The notes beneath the pieces are model-generated. The model did no database searches. It saw only the letters and a list, made by a program, of their open reading frames with translations, and was not told the DNA's origin. A stretch of DNA of 52,987 nt, taken from positions 38,770 through 91,756 of the forward strand of contig CAMPET010000121.1 in NCBI GenBank assembly GCA_946803715.1. The letters run 5' to 3'. Made by a program: the position numbers and the translations under genes. Shown here one piece after another: positions 11,661 through 22,480 of the stretch; positions within the stretch are counted from its first letter, which is position 1, and the number at the start of each line of letters is the position of its first letter. Origin of the DNA: Beroe ovata (Eukaryota; Ctenophora; Nuda; Beroida; Beroidae).

Positions 11661-12189
11661 TGAAACCATACAGAACACGGTCCAACATACCCGGTTCCTG
11701 AACCAAGAAACCGGCAATTTTCTAAGCTTGGGGGTGAATACAACTTCTTGACCTGAAAAAGAGAAACTATTATCATCTCGTTCATAGAAGACGGACACCT
11801 AGCGACAAAACAAGAGGGATCTCTGTTGAATACCTCTGCTGTTAACATGTGGGGGCTTTTAATCTTGATGAGCTTCTCAGGAGAATCGTTAAAACTGAAT
11901 ACAGTGTGTGCTTTCTTGTTGATCTTGCAGTTGACATGCGGGGCTGGGGTCTTGTGCGGTCTGTCTGGCTTGCTCAGCAGACTGAAAAGAAGAGGTAACT
12001 GGTAAGCAGGAACTGAATGAAACACTATCTAGGAATCTAGGAATAACGCCATCAGCAATCAGCAAAGTTAATATGGAACCTGTTGATAGTGAACTTTGAT
12101 GTATCTTTGTAGGACTTTTTAGAATTCTTGAGACGTTTGCACGCTGCATCCCCAGTCCCATTACCGCATGTTAGTTCTTCAGTTTCCAT
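11639..12189 (-). CDS. Small three-exon gene, 123 aa, unknown function
   Basis: I do not recognise this product. The model is exon 1 at 12080–12189 (ATG at 12189; donor AACAG|GTTCCA), exon 2 at 11834–11981 (acceptor CTTTTCAG|T; donor GCAGAG|GTATTC) and exon 3 at 11639–11752 (acceptor TCTTTTTCAG|G; stop TGA). Lengths 110, 148 and 114 give a continuous frame with matching phases (2, then 0), and the introns are 98 and 81 bases, like those of BRWD. The protein begins METEELTCGNGTGDAACKRL, and is basic and polar. It contains KFTINSLLSKP across the first junction, which resembles an eh1-type Groucho-binding motif (F-x-I-x-x-L-L) but is too short to prove one. No homeodomain or other DNA-binding domain follows within the window. 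Exon 3 is the weakest part because its end lies in a simple repeat. It could also be the 5' part of a longer gene. Confidence 0.45.
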
Positions 12190-13198
12190 AACAATCTATA
12201 CATTTTCATGGCTATGGATACTAGACATTACATGGCATAGATCTGTGGTTTATCATACAACGTTGTATAAATGAGGATTGGATGTGAACATGATTTTATT
12301 ACACTAGTACGTTCAACATGACGAAGAGTAATTTGGTGACCACGATATTTGTATTGTACGTGGTTTCTACATTTGATCGGCCATAAAAGTGACTGATATG
12401 ATATAAAAGACTTAGTTTGACTTAGTTATGTAGGCCGTCTATGTGTCTATAACGTACGAAGCATTTACCGGTTTCAAAAAGCTGGACCAATACCAAGGAT
12501 ACACAGTAATACAAAGTTACATCCTAGCAAATATGTAGAATGTACATCATGCGCTATGTATAATGTATATACTTCACTGATGTGTACTGTATAGAAGCTC
12601 TATATGCGTGAGGTATACGCCTTCCTCTTTCATCAGAGAAACGCAGTGGGTGGTGAACAGTGGACACTAATTTGTATTTAGCGGGATCAGGTTACAATAA
12701 TTTATCGCCTTTACTCCTATGTCTCTGTGTGAGTGTAAAATTAGGTGATTCTACTCAAGTTCATGCTTTCATGTATGCGTGTGTGTCACATGATGTGTAC
12801 TGACAGTGAACTGAACAAAACTATGAAATAGTAATATGAATGAGTTGCTGGCTAGAGTGCAAGTACTCGAAGTAATAGTGGAACATATAGCTCTACAGTA
12901 AAACACCAGCTTAATTTTGAGTGGGTAATGATTTTTGGTTGTCATCTGCACTCAATACACAACATGTGACACCAGCATTGCACAAAAATTAGAAATAGAA
13001 TGTACGCATATTTGCGATCAAAAGATTGTTTAAACATAAAAACGAATTAACGTATCAAAATTTAGACATTCGATTCGATCACAGCAACCCAATGGCTTAA
13101 CCTTTCTTAAAACATTAAACAAAATTCAAATACAAGCTGCAATTACAAGGAATTTAATCAAAATCTGTAAAAACAAACATACAATCATAATGAAAATG
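12190..13198. other. Intergenic: VPS18 3' flank and upstream of the small gene
   Basis: The right part (about 12950–13198) is A/T-rich and should include the VPS18 3' UTR. The left part should include the promoter of the small three-exon gene. No coding segment is recognisable. Confidence 0.4.
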
Positions 13199-16108
13199 TC
13201 ATGACCATTCCTGTTTCAATTTTTCAAATTCTTCCTCATCCTGTGGCAAGAAAGGCGTGTCAATGCTCTGAATCATATATTCACCGCATAGCAAGCACTC
13301 TTCAGCAATTATTTTATCAAGCTTCAACTTAGCTTTCCGATAAGTATCTGTCCTTATTTGATCCTCGTCTTTGAGGTTCAGCAATACACTGTAAAGTTTG
13401 GAAACCTCATCGGCTTTCCATTTCGGAAGGTATTCTGTTATCTCCTCCACTAAACAAGCAGTATGAAACATGTGGGAACAGGGGAAGACGTAGAATGACC
13501 TTGTGAGAAGCGGAATTTCACACAAATAACAGTTTTTCACAGACTCTACAACACAGTTCTTACGTTTGAGATTACTGATGTCTTTGTGAATGCGACCAGC
13601 ACTTTCTGTTGCGTCTTTCATATCGTCATTCAATTGATTAATATTCTGGTTGTATATCTCTAAGGACTTGCATATAGCGTCCTTGAAATCGTCAATGTAG
13701 AAAAAGTCGTTGAAAAATGGAAGAACATCCTCGACTTTCAATACTTCTTCACCCCTGTTTATGACTTCCATAACCTTTTTGATGTCTTTTTCTTCTTCAA
13801 CGACATGTCGTGCAATCATGAGCCAAAGCTTTTTGATAGTTTCTTGCTGTTCAGGAGAACTATAGCTCTGAGCTTCAACAGCAGTTTTCTCGGCCTCAAA
13901 AACATTTCCTAGCTTTGAAAGTGCAAGTTTGACAGCCTCCTCGTATAAACCCATTTTAGTATAAATGTAACAACATGCTTTCCATTTCCGATGCTCAGAG
14001 CATAATCTCAGAGCATACTTCCTATCCACATTAGCGTCGGTCTTGATGAGAAAGTCTAAGAGGAGTCCTTCATCGTCTTGTTGAACAAACAGGGACAGTA
14101 GAAAATTGTGAATTGCTTCATCTTTGCATTTCGTGCTGAATACGACAAATTGGAGATAACGAAGAGCCTCATCTTTTTGTTCTGCAGTTTTGCAATGAAT
14201 GAAAGATGGAAGCAGCTTCTTTGGGTCCAGTGATCTTCCAAACTGCTCAAGAACATCGACAGTACTACGAGGAATGTACTTCATAAGTGTAGGAGTGTAC
14301 TTATAGAATAATTCAGGGCTCCTCCTCTTTCTAAGTGTATTTAAAGCTGATGAGTACTGCTGATCGTGGATATGGTGCATTATTACTTTTTCGATGTCTT
14401 CCATCAAATCTGCAAAGAATATCATATCTGAGGTATCACCATAACTAGCCATCATCTCTTGGATGACTTTGATAATCGGCTTATTCTTCTTTATGTTCCT
14501 TATAACAAAATCACTTCCAAGAAAGTTCCTAAGATCGGCTCTAACATTCTGAAGTCTTTCCATATCACTTTCGTTGGTATGTTGTTGTTTCTCCAGATTG
14601 CTTATTTCACTGAGATATATTTCAACAATCCAGACAACAAGCATGCAAATTTGTGTAGGACTACTTGAATTGCTGAGAGACTCGAGCTTAGTTTTAAGGA
14701 AGTTTAGCAAGGCTTGAGTGGTACCTTTATTTATGAACTTAAGAGCTATTTCTTCAAATGACCTGTGCGAAAGGGCATAGGTTTGAGCAGCATAATCGTA
14801 TAGTTTTTGATCAAAATAGTAGTCAGCTTCTTCACTTGATATCTCGAACAGCTTACTAGGATCTCCATCAGCATACTTCTCTGCCTCTTCAAACTTTTTA
14901 AGCTTCATATACAACTTCCATACATGTCTATCCTCTCTGTGAATCTTGAATCGTATGATATTCTGTTTGGCAAACGAAAAAAACTTAGTTGGGTCCATGG
15001 GATCTTGTGCAATGGTATTGAAGTTACCTGCTGAAGCTTTCAAAGGCTCATAATGAACATGTTTCCAATCAATCAAACTGCGAGCCTCGAATCCATTCTC
15101 ATAAAGAAGCAACAAATGGAATTCTGACACCCCAATAGAAACTGGAATACCCTTGTCTGTATACTGGGTAAGCTTGTTGTCAGTCATAACATTACCATCA
15201 TCAAAGCATGACGATGATATGCTTAGTTTTGAGTATTGAACTCCAACACCAGTCATCCAGATCAATGATCGAGGCTCAGGATACTTCACATATGATACTG
15301 CTATGTGCCCAAGTGACTCCAGGTTTTCTTTGAAACCTGGAAGACTCTCACTAAAAATCGAGGCGAATTTGCATTGATCATGAGTATTTATTTTTCCAAA
15401 GAATTGATAAATTCTAGTTGGTGTCGCAACGATAACAACAGTTCTCTGTTTAGGATCCCCATTTTCATGGAAGAATATCAGTCCAGTTATGTTTTCAGGC
15501 TTATCGAGACTACACACAATTTTGGAATAGGCTACAAGCTGTTTATCAGATGATGGATTGAGTTTTGTTTCATAGATTTTTCCCTGAGACGAGCCAATAA
15601 GGATTTCTTTTGTATTGATATCACTTTGCTTAGTGATATTCCAAGCCACGGAATCGACAGTATTGCATTTGATTTGCTTTGTGCAAGACCATAGTGTCTG
15701 TTTCCCATAAAACCCATAGAAAAGTTCACCAGATGTCATGGAGACCAAGAGATGTTTTCCAGATGGATCTAGAAATATGTTATGGATCTTGTCACCAACA
15801 GGTCTTGGGATTTCTAAAATATCATCTAGTTCAGGGGCTCCAGAGTAATATCGTCGTATTTTGTTACTCAGTAGTCCAATGACCAGAATTTTATTTGCAG
15901 AAACAACCTTCACTATTGATGCTGTCTCCCTGAAACGAAGGTCCTCTTTCTCAAAGATAGGCAACACATCTGCCTCATCAGTCGGGTCCTTCAGGTTGAT
16001 AACAGAAGTATTGAATTTGCTCTGTTTTCTTTGCTGATTGGTGCTCGAATAACGACCAGAGTTATATGATCTACCATCTTCTTCATATTCGCTCCAGAGT
16101 CCTGCCAT
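13199..16108 (-). CDS. VPS18: VPS18 (Pep3), HOPS/CORVET core subunit
   Basis: Class C vacuolar sorting protein, 969 aa, close to the usual ~970 aa of animal VPS18. It is a core subunit of HOPS and CORVET, which tether endosomes and lysosomes before SNARE fusion. The N-terminal ~450 residues form the Pep3/Vps18 beta-propeller (for example NIFLDPSGKHLLVSMTSGEL and VSIGVSEFHLLLLYEN). The middle is an alpha-solenoid with clathrin-repeat-like helices. The C-terminus has the RING-type zinc motif at residues ~860–941: CYLC, then CSHMFHTAC, then CLLC. The start ATG at 16106–16108 gives the expected N-terminus (MAGLWSEYEEDG). The ORF has no intron, whereas BRWD and the RRM gene in the same window are split every few hundred bases. 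No poly-A tail or decay marks it as a retrocopy. Rictor lies 383 bases upstream on the same strand. Confidence 0.95.
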   Translation of the reverse strand: MAGLWSEYEEDGRSYNSGRYSSTNQQRKQSKFNTSVINLKDPTDEADVLPIFEKEDLRFRETASIVKVVSANKILVIGLLSNKIRRYYSGAPELDDILEIPRPVGDKIHNIFLDPSGKHLLVSMTSGELFYGFYGKQTLWSCTKQIKCNTVDSVAWNITKQSDINTKEILIGSSQGKIYETKLNPSSDKQLVAYSKIVCSLDKPENITGLIFFHENGDPKQRTVVIVATPTRIYQFFGKINTHDQCKFASIFSESLPGFKENLESLGHIAVSYVKYPEPRSLIWMTGVGVQYSKLSISSSCFDDGNVMTDNKLTQYTDKGIPVSIGVSEFHLLLLYENGFEARSLIDWKHVHYEPLKASAGNFNTIAQDPMDPTKFFSFAKQNIIRFKIHREDRHVWKLYMKLKKFEEAEKYADGDPSKLFEISSEEADYYFDQKLYDYAAQTYALSHRSFEEIALKFINKGTTQALLNFLKTKLESLSNSSSPTQICMLVVWIVEIYLSEISNLEKQQHTNESDMERLQNVRADLRNFLGSDFVIRNIKKNKPIIKVIQEMMASYGDTSDMIFFADLMEDIEKVIMHHIHDQQYSSALNTLRKRRSPELFYKYTPTLMKYIPRSTVDVLEQFGRSLDPKKLLPSFIHCKTAEQKDEALRYLQFVVFSTKCKDEAIHNFLLSLFVQQDDEGLLLDFLIKTDANVDRKYALRLCSEHRKWKACCYIYTKMGLYEEAVKLALSKLGNVFEAEKTAVEAQSYSSPEQQETIKKLWLMIARHVVEEEKDIKKVMEVINRGEEVLKVEDVLPFFNDFFYIDDFKDAICKSLEIYNQNINQLNDDMKDATESAGRIHKDISNLKRKNCVVESVKNCYLCEIPLLTRSFYVFPCSHMFHTACLVEEITEYLPKWKADEVSKLYSVLLNLKDEDQIRTDTYRKAKLKLDKIIAEECLLCGEYMIQSIDTPFLPQDEEEFEKLKQEWS

Positions 16109-16491
16109 TCGATTCTGAGAAGTTTTAAAGTAAGTAGAGTTACCTAGCAGACCTCCGAAATTCTGAGTCAGAAGTTTCTAAAGCAAATCTCGTTTCATAA
16201 TCATAGGTACAATCATGAAAGTCATAAAGCATGAATTGCATTGGTAACTCAACATCACCTTGTTATGAATCAAAGAGGCGTTAATAAAGTATGCTTTGAT
16301 AATTGGTTATACGAAGTGTCAGAATCAAGAATATCACATCATTTACAAAAATCCATAAATAGGTCAATAAAAGTTCCAATCAAAATCATTTATAAAATAC
16401 AAAATCATCAATAAAATACATGTAGGTATTGAATGAAGCAAAGCAGCATTTGTAAGTTAGTAAAAGTAAATACTATCTTCCGAAACAAAAA
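16109..16491. promoter_or_regulatory. Rictor–VPS18 spacer (383 bp): presumed VPS18 5' region and Rictor 3' UTR
   Basis: Both genes read leftwards and only 383 bases separate the Rictor stop from the VPS18 ATG. This short A/T-rich stretch should therefore hold the Rictor poly-A site and the VPS18 promoter. An acceptor-like CTTCTCAG lies just upstream of the VPS18 ATG, so a 5' UTR intron is possible. No defined promoter motif is visible. Confidence 0.4.
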
Positions 16492-19400
16492 TTAGGAGAA
16501 AACAGTGCTATTTGAACTTCCTATAGAAGATAATGAAGGCGACTTCGGCATAATACGACAAACAGATGATGATTTAACAGCTGTGTCAAATAACTTGTGT
16601 ATGAATCTTCTGGTCCCTTGCCGATATTTGTACCGAGACATAAGCTGATGTACGATTCTGTAGTTCCTTATGTCTGAGAACAAGTGTTTCTTGTTCTTAG
16701 CCAGTTCCTCTAACTCAGCACAATATGTACTCGCCCTGAGTGTGGAAGATAGGCAGATAATGAGGTTCAACATTTGCTCCAAATCTTTGTCATTTGGTTT
16801 ATCCAGGGTAAGTTCGGGAAATCGTGGGCGTTTAAAACCAACATCTATAGTGAAAAACTTCTTCACATCATTTGCAATACAGAGTCCTATCTTTTCACCA
16901 GGTTGTGTCTCCTTACTATCAAAAGACTGTGGATTACCAGCAGATTGAATTATTGCATTGAGCTGACTTTCTCCGAGACTTCTGTTCTTAACATGCGTCT
17001 TATGCCTGGGAGGTTGTAAAGTTGAGCTTCTCTGACGGTTTCCAGCAATTTCAGATGTGAAGGAAGCAGGTGAGAATCTTGTGTTAGCTTTCTTGGCATT
17101 TGTTTGACAAATACTGAAATTATGAATAAAGTCTTTTCTACTAGCAGTGAAGTTGAACTGCTCTACAGCTGCACAACCACTTTCTGTCTTGCAGATGAGA
17201 TTGAGGACATAAACACAAGTGCCACGAACACTGAGGTTGTCATGTCCATCGGCAAGCTTGTAAACTTTGCCAACAAATTCAAATTGTGATAATTTGGCAA
17301 ACCCATAACAAGATGCACCGATGTGGCCGATTGCCCATGCTGCTGCTTTTATTTCCAGGATGTCATGGCTTTGTAACATTTCGTCAAGTTCTTCGAATAT
17401 ACCCTTTTCCTGGAGTCTTTCGATGCCACAATCCAGATGAGACATTTCACCATAAAGATGAACGGGAGTGAAACAATACTTAGGGAGCTTGACTTCAGTG
17501 TTCTTGAAGGTAGCATCACCCCTTTCAAACCCAGTTAGGGATTCTAGAAGTGTGGTTTCAACTTTCCTCACATATTCAAGGCATTTATACTTCTTCCATT
17601 TTTCGAGCTCTGTGTCAACAAAACCAACAGATTTCAGCGTGCTGTACCCTCTGGGAATAGAAAGGAATCGCACAACCAGTTCATATCCCTTTTCCCCAAG
17701 ATGAATCAATGCAGGAAACATTTCAAATAGGTGCTCCAAGCATTCGGGATCCTGACAAGCTTCAGTTAAGACTGCCAATGACTCTTCAACAATATCATCT
17801 CCATCCGAAGTGTTGTAAGCGTAAAGTTGACTAACTAACATTGGGAGGATGAACTTCTCAAAATTTTGATAACCAGTCCTAATCAGGGTTCTGAGGAACT
17901 TGATAGCAAATACTCGAATATTCGAAGATCCCCGGTGTAGGATTGTACTGAAGATTGCATCTGTGATATTTTCCTTGCCGTACAGCAAACTCACAAGCAC
18001 ACATTTCATGATTGTATCCTTATCGGGAGCCTTTTCAAAAAGTTCAATGTATGTTTCGAATATATTAGAATTCTTGAGATATTTATTGCCTTCAACGTCA
18101 GAATAGAGAGTTCCAATCATGAAGAAGTAGTCACTTACTAATGTTGATCTGAGACTTGTTGAGGAGAATATGCCAGACCCAACTTCAGCTTTCTTGAGTT
18201 CGGTTGTCATATTGTTCAAAAATATCGGAATCAAATTCTTTGGCTCTTCGGATGAAGAACAATTTATTTCGAGTAATAGATTAATGAGTGCAATACCAAC
18301 GCTGCTATAGACAGCACTATTGCCTTGGCCTGTTGTTTTATCATAATATGGGATTCTGCATAGAATGAACTTACTCGAAAAAGGTTCCATTACTCTTTTC
18401 AAGAATCGAACACAGGTTTCATCAATTTGCTGAGTTCTGAAAAACCCTAGCTCAAGAACAGATGCAATAGTCTTCCAATCCCACTTGAACACATCATCTT
18501 CAGCGAAAACCTTAGTGTTTTCAATGAAACGCATGTGCTGCTTTTCTTCATGATCATCTCGTTCATGATATTGATACTGATAGTTTGGATTTATACCCCT
18601 TTTGAATTTCAGGACCCTCTCCCTAATCAAACTCAACTGATAGCTCATTAATGTGAAGGGCTCAGGGCGCTGTCTGTGATTCAGAAGCTTAGTAATACAC
18701 TGCGAACTTTCAACTCCGAATCCTTTATGAACAGACACAGCAGCTACCAGCAATGGTTGTATATGAGCAATATGTTGCTCAGAAATTAAGTTGAACTTGT
18801 TTATAAGATGTAATAATTCACCAACAAGAATAGCAGCAAGGATAGCCTCCTCCTTTTCACCATTTATGGCCACATGAGTTATAGAGTCAAGTTTAGGATC
18901 AACAGAAAGGATCAATGCTAGTAGAGTAGCATGATAGATTTCCACTAGATTTGGGCGTTCGACATGATGTGGCAATAAAATCTGCTCTGCTTCACCCACA
19001 ACCCAAGAATCGCATATACTCCAGTCAGGATTTTGCTGCCAGTCAATAATAGAACTCAGAGGTTTCTCAAACGATTCAAGGTTAGTTGGCTGTTTCAGAT
19101 TGAGCATTTCGTAAAAACACTGAACAACAGTTCGCTGAATCTTTGGAAATGGTTTTGTAAGAGCCCCCATCATTTCTTTGAACACCAACTCAATCGTATA
19201 GAGACCAGGCCAAGTACGACAAAATGCAAGTATCGCATTCTTGCAACCATTGAGCCAAACTGACCTTTCCTCAGCATAGTCTAATTCTTTTTTATTTTCG
19301 GATTTCTTTTCGTACAAAATGAAGAATGGATCTGATAATGAGGCTACAAGGAATCCGATGTCATTCTGAACATGAACAAAGTTCCGTGTAGATACATTGT

Positions 19401-20004
19401 TAAACAGGAACATGAAAACTTGACATAGAACTTCTGTCTCTTTATATTCACCACCCATTGCTATAGCTTCAAGGATACATTTGATTCCACCATTTTCAAT
19501 GAAACAATTTGGTTGCGACAATGCATAGCAGGATATGATTGCTGTTGCACATTTCTTATAGTTTTCTTTAGATGGAGTTCTGACCAAAGACAGTAAGCTG
19601 AATATGATTGACCTTGGAAGTTTGCCATACTTAGCTAAATTATAAACAAACTTGAGAGCTTCGACGCCTTCTAGGGCTTCATTACCATCCTTACCACCAC
19701 CAGTATCAATAGCACGGACCAAGAATAGATCGATGTGTAGCTCTTGTACATGTTTGTAAGTTATGTAAGGAAGGCTCAAGGTGAAACATCTGAAAACATT
19801 TGCACGAATTTTTGGAACCTGAGAATTAAGCTGTGTTGCAAGTTTCTCAAAAATTATTAATGGCTCAATCTCTTTGAACACCTGATAACCATGTATTTTG
19901 ATGATGTTGACAAAGTCGGTTTGAAGACAAGAAACAGATGAGTCAGAAGTATTTGAATCTGTCAGTTGATCCAGAATGACCTTCAGGTTCGAAAGACCCG
20001 CCAT
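16492..20004 (-). CDS. RICTOR: Rictor, TORC2 scaffold subunit (short form)
   Basis: Rictor is the defining scaffold of TOR complex 2, which phosphorylates AKT/SGK/PKC-type kinases. The 1170-aa product is armadillo/HEAT-like throughout. It starts MAGLSNLKVILDQL and has the family N-terminal block (VEALKFVYNLAKYGKLPRSI, then ENGGIKCILEAIAMGG), the middle block (SSNIRVFAIKFLRTLIRTGY) and the conserved domain with KKYKCLEYVRKVETTLLESL, AAWAIGHIGASCYGFAKL and NLSVRGTCVYVLNLI. After that comes only a ~220-residue tail with a Ser-rich end (SPSLSSIGSSNSTVFS). Human Rictor is about 1700 aa, so the long phospho-regulated C-terminal region is mostly absent here. It is intronless, start to stop, with ATG at 20002–20004. 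I see no in-frame break. Confidence 0.93.
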   Translation of the reverse strand: MAGLSNLKVILDQLTDSNTSDSSVSCLQTDFVNIIKIHGYQVFKEIEPLIIFEKLATQLNSQVPKIRANVFRCFTLSLPYITYKHVQELHIDLFLVRAIDTGGGKDGNEALEGVEALKFVYNLAKYGKLPRSIIFSLLSLVRTPSKENYKKCATAIISCYALSQPNCFIENGGIKCILEAIAMGGEYKETEVLCQVFMFLFNNVSTRNFVHVQNDIGFLVASLSDPFFILYEKKSENKKELDYAEERSVWLNGCKNAILAFCRTWPGLYTIELVFKEMMGALTKPFPKIQRTVVQCFYEMLNLKQPTNLESFEKPLSSIIDWQQNPDWSICDSWVVGEAEQILLPHHVERPNLVEIYHATLLALILSVDPKLDSITHVAINGEKEEAILAAILVGELLHLINKFNLISEQHIAHIQPLLVAAVSVHKGFGVESSQCITKLLNHRQRPEPFTLMSYQLSLIRERVLKFKRGINPNYQYQYHERDDHEEKQHMRFIENTKVFAEDDVFKWDWKTIASVLELGFFRTQQIDETCVRFLKRVMEPFSSKFILCRIPYYDKTTGQGNSAVYSSVGIALINLLLEINCSSSEEPKNLIPIFLNNMTTELKKAEVGSGIFSSTSLRSTLVSDYFFMIGTLYSDVEGNKYLKNSNIFETYIELFEKAPDKDTIMKCVLVSLLYGKENITDAIFSTILHRGSSNIRVFAIKFLRTLIRTGYQNFEKFILPMLVSQLYAYNTSDGDDIVEESLAVLTEACQDPECLEHLFEMFPALIHLGEKGYELVVRFLSIPRGYSTLKSVGFVDTELEKWKKYKCLEYVRKVETTLLESLTGFERGDATFKNTEVKLPKYCFTPVHLYGEMSHLDCGIERLQEKGIFEELDEMLQSHDILEIKAAAWAIGHIGASCYGFAKLSQFEFVGKVYKLADGHDNLSVRGTCVYVLNLICKTESGCAAVEQFNFTASRKDFIHNFSICQTNAKKANTRFSPASFTSEIAGNRQRSSTLQPPRHKTHVKNRSLGESQLNAIIQSAGNPQSFDSKETQPGEKIGLCIANDVKKFFTIDVGFKRPRFPELTLDKPNDKDLEQMLNLIICLSSTLRASTYCAELEELAKNKKHLFSDIRNYRIVHQLMSRYKYRQGTRRFIHKLFDTAVKSSSVCRIMPKSPSLSSIGSSNSTVFS

Positions 20005-22480
20005 CCTAGAGAGTTACACAGGCATATTCATTATTACATTATTCATTAGTTTACTAGTTCATTGATCAAATTCAAGCAACACCGAGTTAAAATTAGCATC
20101 GATGGGAATGTAGGAGACATTGAAAAACAGGTGCTAAAATCTTAATGGTAAAATAATACCCACAACCCATTCTATGATCATCATAGAACTAAGTCAATAT
20201 AGAGATGTGGGATGTTCACATAAAGTTCCCACTCATAAAATTCCTATTCAACCACCCCAAGAAGCATTAGAATGCTTCTCATGATTGGTTCCGCAAAGTT
20301 AGTTTCTCATAACTGGATACTCACAATTGGTAATTCCTGCAAAAAGACTCAAGGAGTCACCTGCATCTTTATGGCTCTGCATTTCCATGAATCAAATCAG
20401 CAACATCATAATATACTTCCCATATGATACTACGTCAAAGTGTTACATCAGTTGTCTAACTGAAGCAATTTTATAAGTGAACAGCAGTTCTGTCCTCAGA
20501 TAGTGTAATTGATCATTGGACAAAAAAGGTGATAGTGACTACCATTCAATTGAGTCCTCACAACTTTCACAGTCATCACAGGATTTGAATTGCATATCAG
20601 AGACTAATTTACCCAATAGATAATTCTTTGACCTGGTTTACAACTTTAAAACTATAAAGAAAATGTAACCAAATGAACACAAACTGTTCTAGCTTCGCCC
20701 AACAATTCTCACTTGAGTTATTAGCTGCTAAAGTGTCATAAGTAGAAGATAGTAGTAGAGTTTAATAACGACTTTCAGTACATCCAGTTGCAGACAATAT
20801 TACTGCCTTCGCCGGATCCAGTTTTAGATGATGTTCTGCACATACACACACACAAACACACACAAACACACACACAAACACACAGACACAGAAAGTGTCC
20901 TTTTTTCAATTGGTTCTCCTGCGTTTCCTGCATCTTTCGAATCAAAATTCAGGGCACTGCATTTCCCATTATCAACAGCTTCTATTTGTTTTCAAGCCGT
21001 TTGTATCCACACATTAATTGCAATATAATTCCCATGCAAAAAAATGAGTAGATTAAAATTGGTGTGCTCCCTTAGAATCCTGCATCTTTTGAATATTCTG
21101 AGGCACTGCATTTCCTCATTCCACTAATAGTAGACAGAACAATAGGTATGACATAGACAGGTCCCTCTGATCTCTTAGTCATATTACAATCAGTATCAGG
21201 TGCCTGAAAATAATCATATTGAGCTCTACAAGTTACAAAGCAGACTGTGATAAAACTTTTTATTGTTGAATTTAATCTATTATGAGCCTTTAGTTTATCA
21301 CCTTAGCTTAGAGGTAAAGTAATTGCTGAAAGCTTGCCATCTAGTAGACCATCTCCTGAAAACAATAGTGCAAATAATGGATTGATGGGGTGCTTTTCCT
21401 TGATTGATTTATATTTAAAGATTTCAATCAAATCAGAGAAGGAACTTTTGAAGAAGAAACTTAACTCTTGTCAATCAAAGAGTTCATTTGTCTCTTATGG
21501 TTAAACTCAATTGCAGTGGTTGCCATATAATATATCATGTGATCCAAAGTTTGATCAATAGTAATTAAGATATCATGTGATGACATTTGATTCAGAGTAT
21601 TGAGGTGTTTTGTTACATTAGAAATCAAGGTTTATGAAAATCTAATAATGTACGGATGAGACAAAATGAAACATGTGTTCGCTATAATTATTAGGCAGTC
21701 AAAAATGTACACAAAACAATATAGTGTATGTCACTGAATTTTTTTGGCTGCCTGACATGGACTGTTTCATTTTATAACATTTTGTGCATTATCCTGTGCA
21801 TCATCAGAAATTCAGAAATCTTGATTGTTTTTCTTCTCACTTACCTCAACTCTTATCTTTGATCTTCAATACTATGCTATTTTGTACTATGACCATTGAC
21901 CACTCTGTTTAGTCCAGGCAAACACTTCCACTGAATACAAAGAAAACCTGCGGAATATACCTTGCATAATAACTTGTTTAAAATATGATAAATTAGTGAA
22001 ATTCTTTCATTAAACTTTAAAGAGTTTTAATGACAGAATAATAGGGTGGTATATCTCTTATTTCTGTACCTAAAAAACCTGATTTCATTATTGTTATCAA
22101 TCATACTGTAACTAAATGTATCTCAAGTTCAACACCATGTCTGTACACTGCAGCTGATAGTCTGACATTTGGTCCAAAACAAATGAAACTTCTTAATGCA
22201 AGTAGTAAACATAGGAAGATGTGAAGGGTTCTTACTGGCTGGAGGTAAGCTGACCAAATGCTCCAAAAACTCTTGCACCAGTTTCAAGGCAATAACCTAT
22301 AATGAAAAGTATGTTAGGAATGAAAGAGTAAAACTTTTTCATGATGTTTCCATTGCTTTGACTCGATATACTCCAGTAGCTGAGGGAAGTGCCGTATGCA
22401 ATTCATTGTGGACGCAGTTTCTCAACGGTTTCCGTTAGGTCAAAGCATAATAAAGAAATCCTGCCTGCTAACGTTTTGTG
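20005..22480. other. Upstream of Rictor: no gene seen
   Basis: A/T-rich sequence with the presumed Rictor promoter just right of 20004. A CA/CAA microsatellite lies at 20841–20890. At 21659–21777 there is an imperfect inverted repeat: ACAAAATGAAACA on the left matches TGTTTCATTTTAT on the right, with internal matches around TATAGTGTATGTCACTG. I find no coding segment. Confidence 0.45.
20841..20890. repeat. (CA)n/(ACACAA)n microsatellite
   Basis: An alternating CA run interrupted by AA at regular steps. It is non-coding; ORFs reading Thr-His through it are artefacts of the repeat. Confidence 0.85.
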
